Shown here: one piece after another, positions 26,729 through 37,362 of the stretch | Position numbering within the stretch: the first letter of the stretch is position 1 | Layout: the number at the start of each line of letters is the position of its first letter | From: Himantopus leucocephalus | Taxonomy: Eukaryota > Chordata > Aves > Charadriiformes > Recurvirostridae | Length of the DNA: 64,000 nt | Direction: 5' to 3' | Assembly (NCBI GenBank): GCA_003993805.1 | Contig: RSEF01000003.1 | Span: forward strand, 104,437,802 to 104,501,801 | Translations under genes and position numbers: made by a program | The notes under the pieces: generated by a model | The model's database searches: none | Seen by the model: only the letters and a program-made list of their open reading frames with translations | What the model was told of the DNA's origin: nothing

Positions 26729-28104
26729 ATTCCATTTTGGAAATTTTGCATTGCATGTGCTTTTTCTACCTTTTTATTTCCATTTTTGTACAGCAAGAAT
26801 AAACCTTTGCTGGTTGAATAAATGCAGATACTGGGGTGGTGGTGTCTAGAAACTACAAGATTAGACCAGTAAAACCTACCACAACACCTGCTGCTCTTCT
26901 AGATGCCCCACACGCAGCATTTTTAGCAAGAATTACTGAGTCAAGAGATAGCTAATTAACACTTAGTCCTTGTGCTTTCCGAGTCTGACCCAGGTGCAGC
27001 AGTGAATGTGCTAGCTGAAGTTTCAGTTTTCTAGCTTTCCGTTTTTAATGAAAAAACTATTTTTCTGTCAAACAACAGTTCTAATGGAAGTTTTTTTGAG
27101 CAGTCCCATTGCCAAGTGCTCTCAAGCCCCATTAATTCACCCAGCAAGGGCATTTAGTATCTCTAAGTGCTCAATACTTTTGTACTTGACCCTCTGGGAT
27201 CAACATAACATGATACTTAGAGCCAGAAAAGTAGTTCCAAGTAGCACAAAACCTAAAAGTGTTGATTCACATTTGCTGGCAGATTTAACTGGGATGGATG
27301 AAGCATTTACCGTTGCCAGCTGTCGCCTCTGTCCCTCTGTTGGAAGCTACCATCCCAGGGACAGTTTAGCAGAACAAGTATCCCCTCTTGAGTCAGCAGG
27401 GTTTACAGCCTGAAATCGGCAGCAGCTCACATGAGTACAGCAGGCAATAAGCTCCCCTGGCTGGGGTGCAGGCACACATTCACATTCAGCCAGCCCTGTG
27501 GCAAGGCAGCATCCCCAGCAGAGGGTGGGGGAGATAGCTGGGAGCCGTTTCTACTTCAGCTATCTCTGACTGAACTCTCACCAAGCATGAGTCAACACCC
27601 AAAGCCGGTTAGCTGGCTGCTAGCATATAGCGCTGCTGGTTTATAAAAAGGAATGACCCTATAAAAATAGTCAGGGCTCAAACTTACGGTGTGCACATCT
27701 GCTCTCGGAGATGGACTCTAAGGTCACTTTGAATCACAGAATGAAATATATGGCTAGTGAAATCCAAGAAAAATGACTGCCTTTCCCCTTATGTCTGAAC
27801 TTTTATCTGCTCATCTGAACATTTTGCAAAAACCAACAGAAAACCTATTACAAAGATTGCTGGTGCATGAAATGATTGAGAAATATTTGCAGTTTGAAAG
27901 CAGTTTCACTTCCTGCCTGATACCACAAAGAAGCTTTTTAATAAAGTTAACATCATTGTTATTTGTTTTACATCTATGTCCTTATTTTGTCTATTTTAGA
28001 TTTCTTGAATACTTACGTTAAAACAAACAAACAAAAAAAAACCCTGGCTCCTAAAGCCAGAAATTAATGGGTTTTCATTGTAAGCCACACTGCTGATAAT
28101 GTAA
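26729..28104. other. unique non-coding DNA
   Basis: No gene recognised. A 121-codon plus frame at 27048-27413 has no recognisable domain. An AAAC/A simple run lies near 28020-28042. Confidence 0.5.
27513..27530 (+). promoter_or_regulatory. candidate CTCF-like site
   Basis: CCCCAGCAGAGGGTGGGG resembles the CTCF core CCAGCAGAGGGCGC, differing mainly at GGGCG, which is GGGTG here. One match of this quality is expected occasionally by chance. Confidence 0.3.
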
Positions 28105-28345
28105 TAATGTTTCTAATAATAATGCTTTGTGCTTACACTGTAAAGCAGCTTTCATCTAAGTATTTCAGTGTATGCTACCAATTTTAGTTCAGCTACCCAA
28201 ATGTATGCATACCATTTTACAGCTGGGCAGACTGAAAGATTTTGTGACCCTCTTTCCACAAGCACAGAGGCTGAAAAACTAGGCTGTGGAGTCCTGAGTT
28301 AAAATACCGCAGGAACCATTAAACTATACTGCCTGTGCAACACCT
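28105..28345 (-). repeat. ancient MIR/L3-like repeat relic
   Basis: The plus strand reads 'taataatgctttgtgctt', 'caccattttacagctgggcagactgaaag', 'cacagaggctg' (for 'cacacagc'), 'gtggagtcctgag' and 'aaccattaaactatactgcc'. These are degraded versions of the reverse-complement core and the terminal 'CTAACCACTAGACCATGCTGCC' segment. The order is complete, so this is a fairly full-length relic. Confidence 0.7.
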
Positions 28346-28959
28346 ATTCACAGTAGTTAAGCTCCAGAGCTGGTAGAATACTAATTAAATTAATTTTGCG
28401 AATGCTTCTGTGCTGCTATTTGTGAGGTTGTGTTCCAATATGCAGACAAGCTGTTAGATAGTCATAAAATATATTTGTGAGTCCTGAAAGTAATGAATTT
28501 CGGCATGAATAACTAGCTAAAGACTGTCCTATGAAATAAAAATCATAACAAAAAGCTATCGTATGTTCCCTACTATTATTTTTGGTTACTTAAAATGTTT
28601 CAGCTACCCACTCAAAAAAACCACGTGACCAGTATCATAATCTTGCAGGCTATGTCTCTTTCTAGAAACTACTTGTACTGTGACCAGAATAAAAAGGCTA
28701 AATTTGCTCATTACAGTTTTGACCAATACAGTTAAATACAAACCCAAATACCTTTCTGACCCACACGGGAATTGCCACAGGGATGGCTGACCAGTAGTTC
28801 TGGCTTTTAGTTGAAAAGGAGGGTCACCCGTTTCTATGATAGCCTCTTCCAAGGTTGTGTCATTGGCAGTGGTAGCGTGGCAATTACCTGATTAAAATCA
28901 CATGGCTGATCTTTGCTAACACAGTGATACTTCAGCCCATGTTCTGCACTGCATTGAAG
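28346..28959. other. unique non-coding DNA
   Basis: No gene or repeat recognised; AT-rich throughout. Confidence 0.5.
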
Positions 28960-29070
28960 GTCATGTTTCTTGCATCTTTTTCTGAAGCCATCTGGGGGCA
29001 CCTGCTGGCTGCTGGACTTGCTGGACCCTGGGTCACTTCTTGCAGAATACTGGGCATTCCTACATAACTA
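28960..29070 (+). repeat. ancient LINE (L3/CR1-type) 3' end relic
   Basis: 'cttgcatctttttctgaagccatctggggg', 'gctgctggacttgctggaccctgggtc' and 'atactgggcattcctacata' follow a familiar amniote 3' end. There CTTGCACCTTCCTCTGAAGCATCTGG leads to ACTAGATGGACCCTTGGTCTGACCCAGTATGGC and then TTCCTATGTT. The match is spread over the whole 110 bp, so chance is unlikely. The family name is from memory of layout only. Confidence 0.65.
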
Positions 29071-32047
29071 AGTAATGTGACACATACAGGTTAAAAGTCT
29101 TTTTTTTTCACCATTTATTTCCAAAAGGGAAAGTCAGACATATAAACTCAGGGCTTTTATTCCCATAGGGCTAAATGAGTTGCAAGCCCCACACCAAAAC
29201 ACAATGCTGGTTGGTGACAAATGTGGGAAAAATGCAGTAAGATGGGGTGTGAAGGGCAGGAAGCAAAGATGGTATCTGGGCGATTCATGTTCACCTCTTT
29301 CATACAAAAATTTCATTCCCCAGGGATAATCCCAGAGCGAGTTGAGAGTGCGAAACCATAATAATGAGTATATTCCTCCTGCACAGGTAGACCCGTGCAA
29401 TTTAGATCCTCCCAGCGTAGCACCAGTTTATGCACCAGGACCTAAAACAACTGGCAATAGCAGAAATTCCAGAGAAAAGCTTTTTCTGATATGCAGAGAC
29501 CTCCTTCCCCCTCAGGGAGTCCTCACAGCAGGCTGAGGCTTTCACTGCTCTCTGCCTCAGCTCTCATATTGCCTACTGCCCACTGCCCACCACGCAGCAG
29601 GGACAGGCTGCACCGCAGCATGTGTTTCCAGGTGGGAAGTGTCACTATGGGACCTGCAGAATCCTTAATGCTTTGAAATTCTGCTTTTGTCCTTCTTTCT
29701 TTCTTTAAGCATACCATTCCTTGTTTGTCACCTGATCTTGACCACACACTCAAACACACAAAGAAGATTGTAAGGGCACTGGAGGCAGGGCCGGGCTGGC
29801 AGTAACCCTCTGCACATGCAGACATGTGTACGTACACAGCTGGCAGGATGACCATATTTCAAACTGGAAAGCAAGACACCAACAGTGGATGACCATTCAA
29901 GTGGAATATATGAAAGGAAACTTGGAAATCAGAGGTGAACCTTTCCCTGTTTCAGCAGGAAAAACAGGGTCAATTTATAACAAGGGACAAGATTTTATAA
30001 TGATGGAATTATCCCTGTATGATACTTTTTTCCTGCCAATTCCCAACATTTCCAGTGTCTATGCCAGGACATCTTCTATACCCATACCCCTCATCCTTGC
30101 ATTGCAACCCACTAAGCTTACTCTTTCCCCAGTACCTTCATATCCACCACTTCAGCTTCTTATAACTCTAAAAACTCCACACAGGCATATATATGTGGAA
30201 CATATAGAACATGTGTACCTATGTTCCTTTTCACCCATATGAAGAACCTTCAGGCAACACTCTCCACTGCTCTGAACCACCTTTGCTCTCAAACCCTCTC
30301 CTCTGCATTACCCAAGATTCAGGACCAAACCTTGTATCTCCTTTTAGAAATAGACATAGGCACAAACTGCAATGTTAAGAGTGCTGGGAATTGCATCTCT
30401 TCACACCTACTTTCCACGAGACCCAAGCACTTGTCATTCAAGGTATTAGCTTGGCTACTCAGGTCTCTGGAGCTAAGAGCGAAGAGTTCCAGAGAAGTCA
30501 GGCTGCATTTGTTTACGCTGTTTGGCTAACATATATGAAATATATTTGCACCCATCATATGAAGAATGGATGTTACCATGTTGATGGGCATTGTAATAAA
30601 TAACAGGTTACACAATAAAATGAAACAATCACCCGTGCCATAGGAATAACAATTGGTAAACATGCTGGCTCCCTTTTTATGGAGCATTTCAGATTTTGTC
30701 TGGGTTTTACTGCACTGCAAGCAACATTTGCTTTGTGTTAGGTTACTCTTCTCTTTTATTCTCTTTTTAAAGCAATGGAGATTTGTTCTATAGTTACTGA
30801 ATTTTTATTCTTATCTTACATACCACTGCACTATCCATATAAATGCAGCAAGATTAACCATTCATGTGTGACTAAAGCAATCTTGGAAATAACAGGAATA
30901 AAGTGATATATTCCCAACCCCCACTTCAGCACACAAACAAAAAGTTGCTAAACAGTACAAGCCAGCCAACATAGAAATCTCCAGCATTGTTCCCTTCTTG
31001 GTCTTGATTTAAAAGGAAGAAAAATTGGAAATGTGGGAGAAAAAAAAAAAAAGGCATAGACAAGTACAGTTATGAGGACAAAGAGAAATTATCATATAGT
31101 GCACTGTATCTAATTTCCGAAGCTTTTTCTAGTGTATACCAAACACCTCTGCATTGATGCAACTAACAGAGGAAATCAGAGTCTATTGATCCAGTTAGCA
31201 TAGCCGCAAGTTGTACGCAGACACATATTAAACACATTTTGGAAACAAAAAGTAGTTTTTAGTACATCACCCCTCTCAACATGGCTGTAGCAATGCTGCC
31301 AATTGTGCTGCAGTTTAATATAGATTTCCTATGGAAATTAATTCCACATGCTGATGGCTTACTAGTTAATGCCTATGAGCTACTCATTTATCTGTTTTGC
31401 ATTTATCGACTGTCAATTTCACAGAATACCCCCCACCTTCTCATGTTATGAGACATTGAATAGTAGTTCTTCATGTTTCCTCTACAGAGTAGTTTCCAAT
31501 AACTGTCTTATGCTTCTCAAGGAAATTTTACAGTGTTTTAAATGTCTTTTTATACAGGTCTCTTAACTAGGATCATTATACTCTTACTTAGTCTATTTTA
31601 TTTCATACAAAGTTTGTGAGGTCATCAAATACCTTTAGTACCATTGGTAAGCTCCAAAATTGTAGAGGATATTGTTAGTATTTTCCTTATTGATCTGCTT
31701 CTTTGCAGATAAAAAGCAGCTGTTAGGTGAAGACATGTAAACGTTGTTGTTAAAATGAGAAAGGCAAAGTTGTGTATTCACTTTCTCCACGTGATCTCAT
31801 GTATTTCTGTAGGACTGACTTGAGTGTGTTAAGGCTATAATTTGGTTTGAGATCTAGTTTCACAAGGAAAGCATTGTTAACCAAAGCTGGATCCTCTTAC
31901 TCTGCTTTTTATTCTACTTTATTCTACTCCAGCAAGACTTCACCTGCGAGACTTGTAGCTCAGAAACAGCCTGAAGTCATTGTCTCACATTAAGGAAGCA
32001 TATCTAGGGAGACTAATTTCCCTCTGTATTATCAGTGCTCTTCATGT
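29071..32047. other. unique non-coding DNA, no gene seen
   Basis: The longest frames (138 codons at 29826-30242, plus; 110 codons at 29523-29855, minus) overlap each other and resemble no known protein. An A-run lies near 31040-31052. 31300-31380 is AT-rich with TTAAT words. Confidence 0.5.
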
Positions 32048-32165
32048 ACGTGATAATTATAGGTCAGGGCCTGATTCTCAGCTTACCACAACAATAGTGA
32101 AATTCTATTAATGTCCACTGAGTTGCTCCTAATGCAATAGAGATTTCCAAACCCTACAATCAGTT
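32048..32165. repeat. ancient sauropsid dispersed repeat relic
   Basis: 'gtcagggcctgattctcagcttac' followed by 'gaaattctattaatgtccactgagttgctcctaatg' follows an old sauropsid repeat: GGGCCTGATTCTCAGCTTACACCA, then CCATTGAAGTCAATGGAGTTGCTCCTGATT. I do not recall its library name. It may be related to the possible relic at 8551-8735. Confidence 0.5.
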
Positions 32166-32502
32166 AAGATAAATATTACTGTTTTGTGAATGACCTTGTG
32201 TAGATCTTGGTGACCATATGTTTAAATTCTAACATGCATGCTGGACATAAACATCAGCACATTTTTTTCAAACAAATTGTGAAAGTGGTTTTGTTAAAAG
32301 CAACATTTGGTAAAAAGTCCTTTAGTGGATGAATTTCTGCACTTAACAGAAAGCAAGAAAACAATTGTTTCCTGTAATTGGACAGTTTGATTAGAGGCAG
32401 GTGGTGCAGAGCTGAGAAAACTGGAGCCACGAAGCCAATTTTAGCGTCAAGCACATTTCCTTTTGCTTCAGGATCCAGAAGCATAACATGTAAATTGCTT
32501 CC
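32166..32502. other. unique non-coding DNA
   Basis: No gene or repeat recognised. Confidence 0.5.
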
Positions 32503-32580
32503 AAAAAAAAAAAGNAAAAAAAAAAAAAAAAAAAAAAAAAACAAAAAAAAAAAAAAAAAGAAAAGAAAAAAAAAAAGAAG
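32503..32580. repeat. long A-rich tract with a single N
   Basis: Roughly 75 bases of nearly pure A with a few C and G interruptions, and one N at 32515. Length and base calls are unreliable here. No retrogene body or polyadenylation signal was recognised upstream. Confidence 0.8.
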
Positions 32581-33465
32581 AATGTAAATTTAGTTCCTAT
32601 TTATTATCCCTACTGGTACTCTATCCATAGTAGAATTTTGCAGCTCAGAAAGAGGTGCATACTTGCTGCTCATAATACACAATGTACACAGAATCCAAGG
32701 TATAAAAAGAACACAGAGTTAAGAGAAGAAAAAAAAAAAAAAGGTCTTTAAGATTTCCTTGAAAAGGTAGCCAAGAGATGCGGTGAGGATCTATTCTTGT
32801 AAACCCCAATTCAAACAACGCACCTTCACTAAACTCTTACCAACTGTAGCTTTCTTACTTATTATTTTTCTTACCAGTGCACTGAGGAGTCCCAGTGATG
32901 GACCACTGTGCTGGGCACCACACAAAGCAGCACCTTTGACTGCAATAGAATCAAATTTCATTCAACTCTTGCTAAGATTTCAGTGGGTATCAATCTCGAT
33001 TACTGCACAAGTAAATACAATAATCAGGTCTACTCAACCAGCCTCAGCCCACATTAAGCCTGACACCATATCTAATCAAGGAGAAACTGAAGTCCTGCCA
33101 TGGGATGAGAAAGAGGTTGACCATTTTATATACAGCTGATTTAAAGTATACAGAATACCTAACATCAAACTGAGATAGAATTAGTTTTCCTCTTCATAAC
33201 CCACTTCACATTCATCATTCATAAGAGTATGGTTTAAACAACTGAAGGATGAAAACCCCAGGGAGAAACTTGCTGCTGGTGCAGACCAACATGTAACTTT
33301 GGTCAGTATTTGGTGTAAGAAATAAGTCTGAACAAAGGGAACTTGCTCCTCAGAGGACGACAGCACACCAAGAACTGCCAGTGCCACCAGACGTCTCTGG
33401 AAGCTGACTCCTCATGCACTGAGATGGGACATGCTAGTCACTCCCATTCTGACATGGTACAGAGG
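32581..33465. other. unique non-coding DNA
   Basis: No gene recognised. A 118-codon plus frame (32783-33139) and a 68-codon minus frame (33181-33387) lie just upstream of the CpG island. Neither resembles a family I know. Confidence 0.45.
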
Positions 33466-33771
33466 ACGTGACCTCATCCCACCCGCTCCGACCGAGAGCC
33501 CGCTGCACATCTTGACAGCAAGCGAGAACAGCAAAAAAAAACCTCAGCTGGGCCCTGTGCGTGGGCGGAGGAAGCCGTCTTGGTTAGCTGTCACCCAGCG
33601 CGACTGCGAGCGATTGCACACTCCCACTCCCACCACCTGCATCCTACTCAAGCGAGCTACACCTCTGATCTGGACTTAAGACGCTGTGTGAGCACAAACT
33701 CTCCTCCCCAGCACTGCTGGGAAAGGGACGGGGAAGGCCCGTGCGAATGGCGGCACTAAACCGCTAAGCGC
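33466..33771. promoter_or_regulatory. compact CpG island, candidate promoter
   Basis: I count 21 CpG in about 305 bp with GC near 59 percent. This gives an observed/expected ratio around 0.8, meeting the classic island criteria in a CpG-poor window. It contains an exact EGR1/Krox motif GCGTGGGCG at 33559-33567 and a YY1-type core AATGGCGGC at 33746-33754, whose orientation (ATGGCGGC on the plus strand) is the one usually found just downstream of transcription starts. No TATA box was noticed. A forward transcript is suggested by a splice donor about 290 bp downstream. Confidence 0.5.
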
Positions 33772-34057
33772 TGTGAGTAACACAGAGGCAGGAAGGAGCT
33801 GAGCTTCTAAAGTGCACGGCATAATTTGCAAGGGCTACTCCTAGGCTTGCGAACCTTATGTATCCCTCACAGCTGGGCCTAATGTCCCCACCTAACCTTG
33901 AGCATGGGAGTGCCCTTGGGCAAAGCTTCACACATGAAGCACCGCCTGGTGAGTTACCTTAATGAAGTGCAGGCAGATCAAGTTAGAATTGTCAGCAGTG
34001 TGATCACAGGGACAGATGACACTCAAGCAAAATATAGGAGGATGATTTGCAACAAAG
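33772..34057 (+). other. candidate first exon of an unannotated transcript
   Basis: If transcription starts at the 3' edge of the CpG island, the first good donor is AAAG|GTAAGA, with the GT at 34058. An ATG at 33904 opens a frame across the donor, but the roughly 51 residues to the exon end match nothing I know. The unit may therefore be a non-coding RNA. No matching acceptor could be assigned. This is a hypothesis from signal order only. Confidence 0.2.
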
Positions 34058-36394
34058 GTAAGAGGCACCACTTACATATGTGATGGGGCAGAATGAACTT
34101 CCCCAGCTGATGCTTGCATGAAAGACGATTGACGCAAAATAGATATGTTGGTACTATTACAATAGTAATATTTTCACAAGGAAGATAAGGACTGAACAAT
34201 ATCTTTACTGTACTGGCCACAAACATAGGTTCAATCAACATCAGCCATGAATGACCTGTTCTCCATCTATTCTTTCCCACAAATGGATATTTATTGTGGG
34301 CAACACCAGGCATACCTGCAGGGCAAGTGACTTTTTGCATCAGTGCCTGCACCTTTTAGATGAGGGTAACATGCTGTATATTACACCCTCAATATTTCTA
34401 CGTTAGGCTTAGTAATAACGTAAGAGTAAGGGACAACAGACATTCTAAGTGGTTTCTTAATGTCAGAAAAAATGTTCTTTGTTAAAGAAAATTACCAATT
34501 CTGAGAGATAGAACTGAGGCTATAGGAAATCCAGGAGTGCCTATGTGTCTCTAACATAGTTCAGTGGTCAACGCTAGTAACTTGTTAGTTCCAGCTCAAA
34601 ATATTCTCTGGCTTTTTCTTAGTTGTCCAAAAATTGTTCTTACTTTGGACATTAATTCTCCCAGAGCAGTCCAACCAGGATCCTGTAAGATAATTGTCAA
34701 GCCCATCATTGGTTAAGTTGTGACCAGACGAAAGGATTAAGAGCAACCGTCATTACCAACAACACTTAAGCACTTTTGAGCATCTCCCAGAGCTCACGTC
34801 TCCCTTGGCAAGTCTCTGTGACATCCACTAAGAAGAGACAGAAAGGATCAGTTCTGATCCTAACAGTCTGGACGTTTGTCTGGAAGAAGCTCCCTAAAAT
34901 TAGGAACCTGCTCCTCAGCGCTGAATAAGTTTGATCGCCCCATATTACATTTATGATATCCAGTTGTTCCATAAGGTTCGTAAGTTAAATTCTAATCACA
35001 GTGTCAATCCACTGGGATTCTTTGCATTTCCTCAGAGAATTCACAACCAAACAGATTGTCTTTGGCAGACATATTATTTCTCATTCAATCATGCTGACTA
35101 TGAATAATCAGATCACAGTATTTAAACTGTCTTACTATATTCCTCTTCAGCTTTTCCAACACCTTCCTCATGGCTATTGTCTCTTTTCATACTACAGTAT
35201 TTACCTAAATGATGCAAAAGCACAGGGACACTGTGTACACTTGTGCAACTGCTAGATGGACAAAATTGAAATAAAGTCAACACAGATTTTAAAGATGTTT
35301 AGGCATTTAGCTTCCATGGCATTAAGAACAAGATATCTCACAAACTGTGGTTGTTAGACTGGGACTGGAACAGAATTGCATTCCTCTGTACAGCTGGAGT
35401 CTGATGGTCATGTCTGAAAAGGGTCTTTATGCCTAAAGCAGAGAGAATGCAGGCACAAATCAGCTGGAGATAAGGCCAACAGCTATGGCAAGGGAGGAGG
35501 AACTCCTGCCCTTAGTTTGCTAAATCTCCAGCAATTTCCAGTCCAACCAGACCTTGTCCAGGAGCAACTGATACCGTGAAATGCATTGTCCTCCCTAAAC
35601 TACAACTTTCCAATTCAGGCACAAGACGCATTTCTCAGCCCATCCTGTTGCAACAAATATGCTACAGTACACACACTAATAATAACAAAGAAAAATGCTC
35701 CTGAAAAAAGGCCCTCCAAGACACACTCCTCCCACAAGGAGAGGCTGAGAGGTAAGACCACATGGCTGATGTTACTGAAGGTGCTCAGATAGTCTAGTGA
35801 TGAGTGCGGTGCAGAAAACACACATAAAATAGAAACCACCCAGCTGACAATACTCCGATGCACTTTGATTCTCTCTAGGTTGTCACTGATATTACACTGT
35901 TGTCACTCCTCCAGCACCTCCCAGTTTTCTCATTTTGTCCCATTTGCCTCAGAATTCAGAGAAGCTGGTTACCTAGGCATGGCCTATATCGACCTTGAGA
36001 AATTGAGTTTTCAGGCATTTTGATTTCATGATCACCTGTGCAGGTCTGATCCTGATCTTCTCTAGTAATTCTCTTTTCTCCCTTGGGAAATTTCTGCCAT
36101 CTGTCCTCTTATTCCTTCCTGAAAGTGGAGGCAAAAATATAGCTTTTAGCAACATCCTCAGTAAATGCTTTCACTTTCTCTCACAGGCCCCATCATCCCT
36201 TTCAGTAGCCTGTTATTCCAAATGCACTGCAAGCAAATACATTTAATTCTCTTTAAAAGTGAGCAAAGGTTTCAATTACCAGTTTCATTCTTGCCCACTG
36301 CATATATTTATTTCAAACACTTATGCACGTTTCCTTTCATTCTCCATCTGTCTTTTTTTATTTCCATTCTTTCTATTGTGGATTGTCATCTAAT
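34058..36394. other. unique non-coding DNA
   Basis: No gene recognised. A 7-bp inverted repeat TACTATT/AATAGTA with a 2-base spacer lies near 34145-34160. The 109-codon minus frame at 34023-34352 has no recognisable domain. Confidence 0.5.
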
Positions 36395-36620
36395 ATAGAG
36401 CATTATAATGGAAGTCAGGTCTTCTAATTTCAGCTGCTTATCCCTCAAACTTGTGGTGTGACCCTGTGTGTGTCATTAAGCCTCAACAAGCCTTGGTTTC
36501 CTACCTTTAAAAAGGATGTTGTCTGTTCGAACCATTAGATTAAAATTGTTTCATTTAATCATAATAATAATACTTTACAAATGCTAAGTACTATTTCTAT
36601 TTCGTGCCAATCATTCCACC
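36395..36620 (+). repeat. ancient MIR-like repeat relic (forward)
   Basis: The MIR layout reads forward: 'gtggtgtgaccctgtgtgtgtcattaagcct', 'ccttggtttcctacctttaaaaaggat', then 'catttaatcataataataatactttacaaatgctaagtac'. These correspond to the TGTGACC...AAGTCACTTAACCTC, CTCAGTTTCCTCATCTGTAAAATGGGGAT and tail segments. Confidence 0.7.
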
Positions 36621-37157
36621 CGCATCAATAAACTCCTTTGTGTTTACCTCTGGGCTGATACATTTGCCATAATCGATTGTCGGGCTCTGGGTTCACAGTG
36701 AACAGATAAATTTCAGTTCATGGAGATATCACTTACTCGTGAACCCCTTCCCCTCCTGTGCAACTTTCCTCCAAAAGTGCTTCATGAAACCACGCAGAGA
36801 AAACCTGTTAAAGAGAAACTGAATTTTTAAACTGAACAACAGATAATGTAAATAGTACAGTCCCCTATAACACTAATTGCTCTCGTTCTTTAGAGGTTTC
36901 AGTACAGAGTATATGAATGCATGCATTTGCCCAAAGCATTTTCAGCACTCAGCACGATGTAATCACATTGAAATGAGGAAGGAGAACCTAGTACAGATAA
37001 CTGGGGGATGGATCCCATCTATTTATTTGTGGCTCAGAGAGATGTAGAAAGCACGTTAACACTAATAATGTTAACAAATTAAAAATTGATACAATGTGTT
37101 TTGCTTTGGTTTATCTGAGGTTTGGTTTGGTTTTGTTGTTTTTTTTCACTTCAGTAC
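36621..37157. other. unique non-coding DNA
   Basis: No gene or repeat recognised. The end of the stretch is AT-rich, and a T-run directly precedes the CR1. Confidence 0.5.
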
Positions 37158-37362
37158 AGAATCACAGAATCATACAATCATTTAGGTTGGAAAAGAACTT
37201 TAAGATCATCAGGTCCAACGATTAACCTCGCACTGCCAGGTCCACCACTAAACCATGTCCCTAAGCAGCACATCTACAAGTCTTTTAAATACCTCCAGGG
37301 GTGACTCAACTTCCCTGGGCAGCCTGTTCCCACCCTTGATAACCCTTTCAGTGAAGGGTGAA
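37158..37362 (-). mobile_element. CR1 LINE 3' fragment (reverse)
   Basis: The 3' terminal part of an avian CR1, inserted in reverse. On the plus strand it begins with the reverse-complemented tail 'cagaatcacagaatcat', then 'catttaggttggaaaagaactttaagatcat', 'aggtccaacgattaacc', 'cctccaggggtgactc', 'gggcagcctgttccca' and 'aaccctttcagtgaag'. The match to the consensus is strong. The copy is 5'-truncated to about 200 bp and cannot encode protein. Confidence 0.95.

Noticed and set aside
32503..32580. Poly-A tail of a recent retroposon
   Set aside because: No element body, target-site duplication or polyadenylation signal was recognised; it is better explained as a simple A-rich tract with unreliable base calls.
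33181..33387. Minus-strand 68-codon frame ending in an acidic GYEEEN-like stretch, briefly compared with a coatomer gamma appendage
   Set aside because: Only a few residues agree and the order elsewhere does not match, so a processed pseudogene is not supported.
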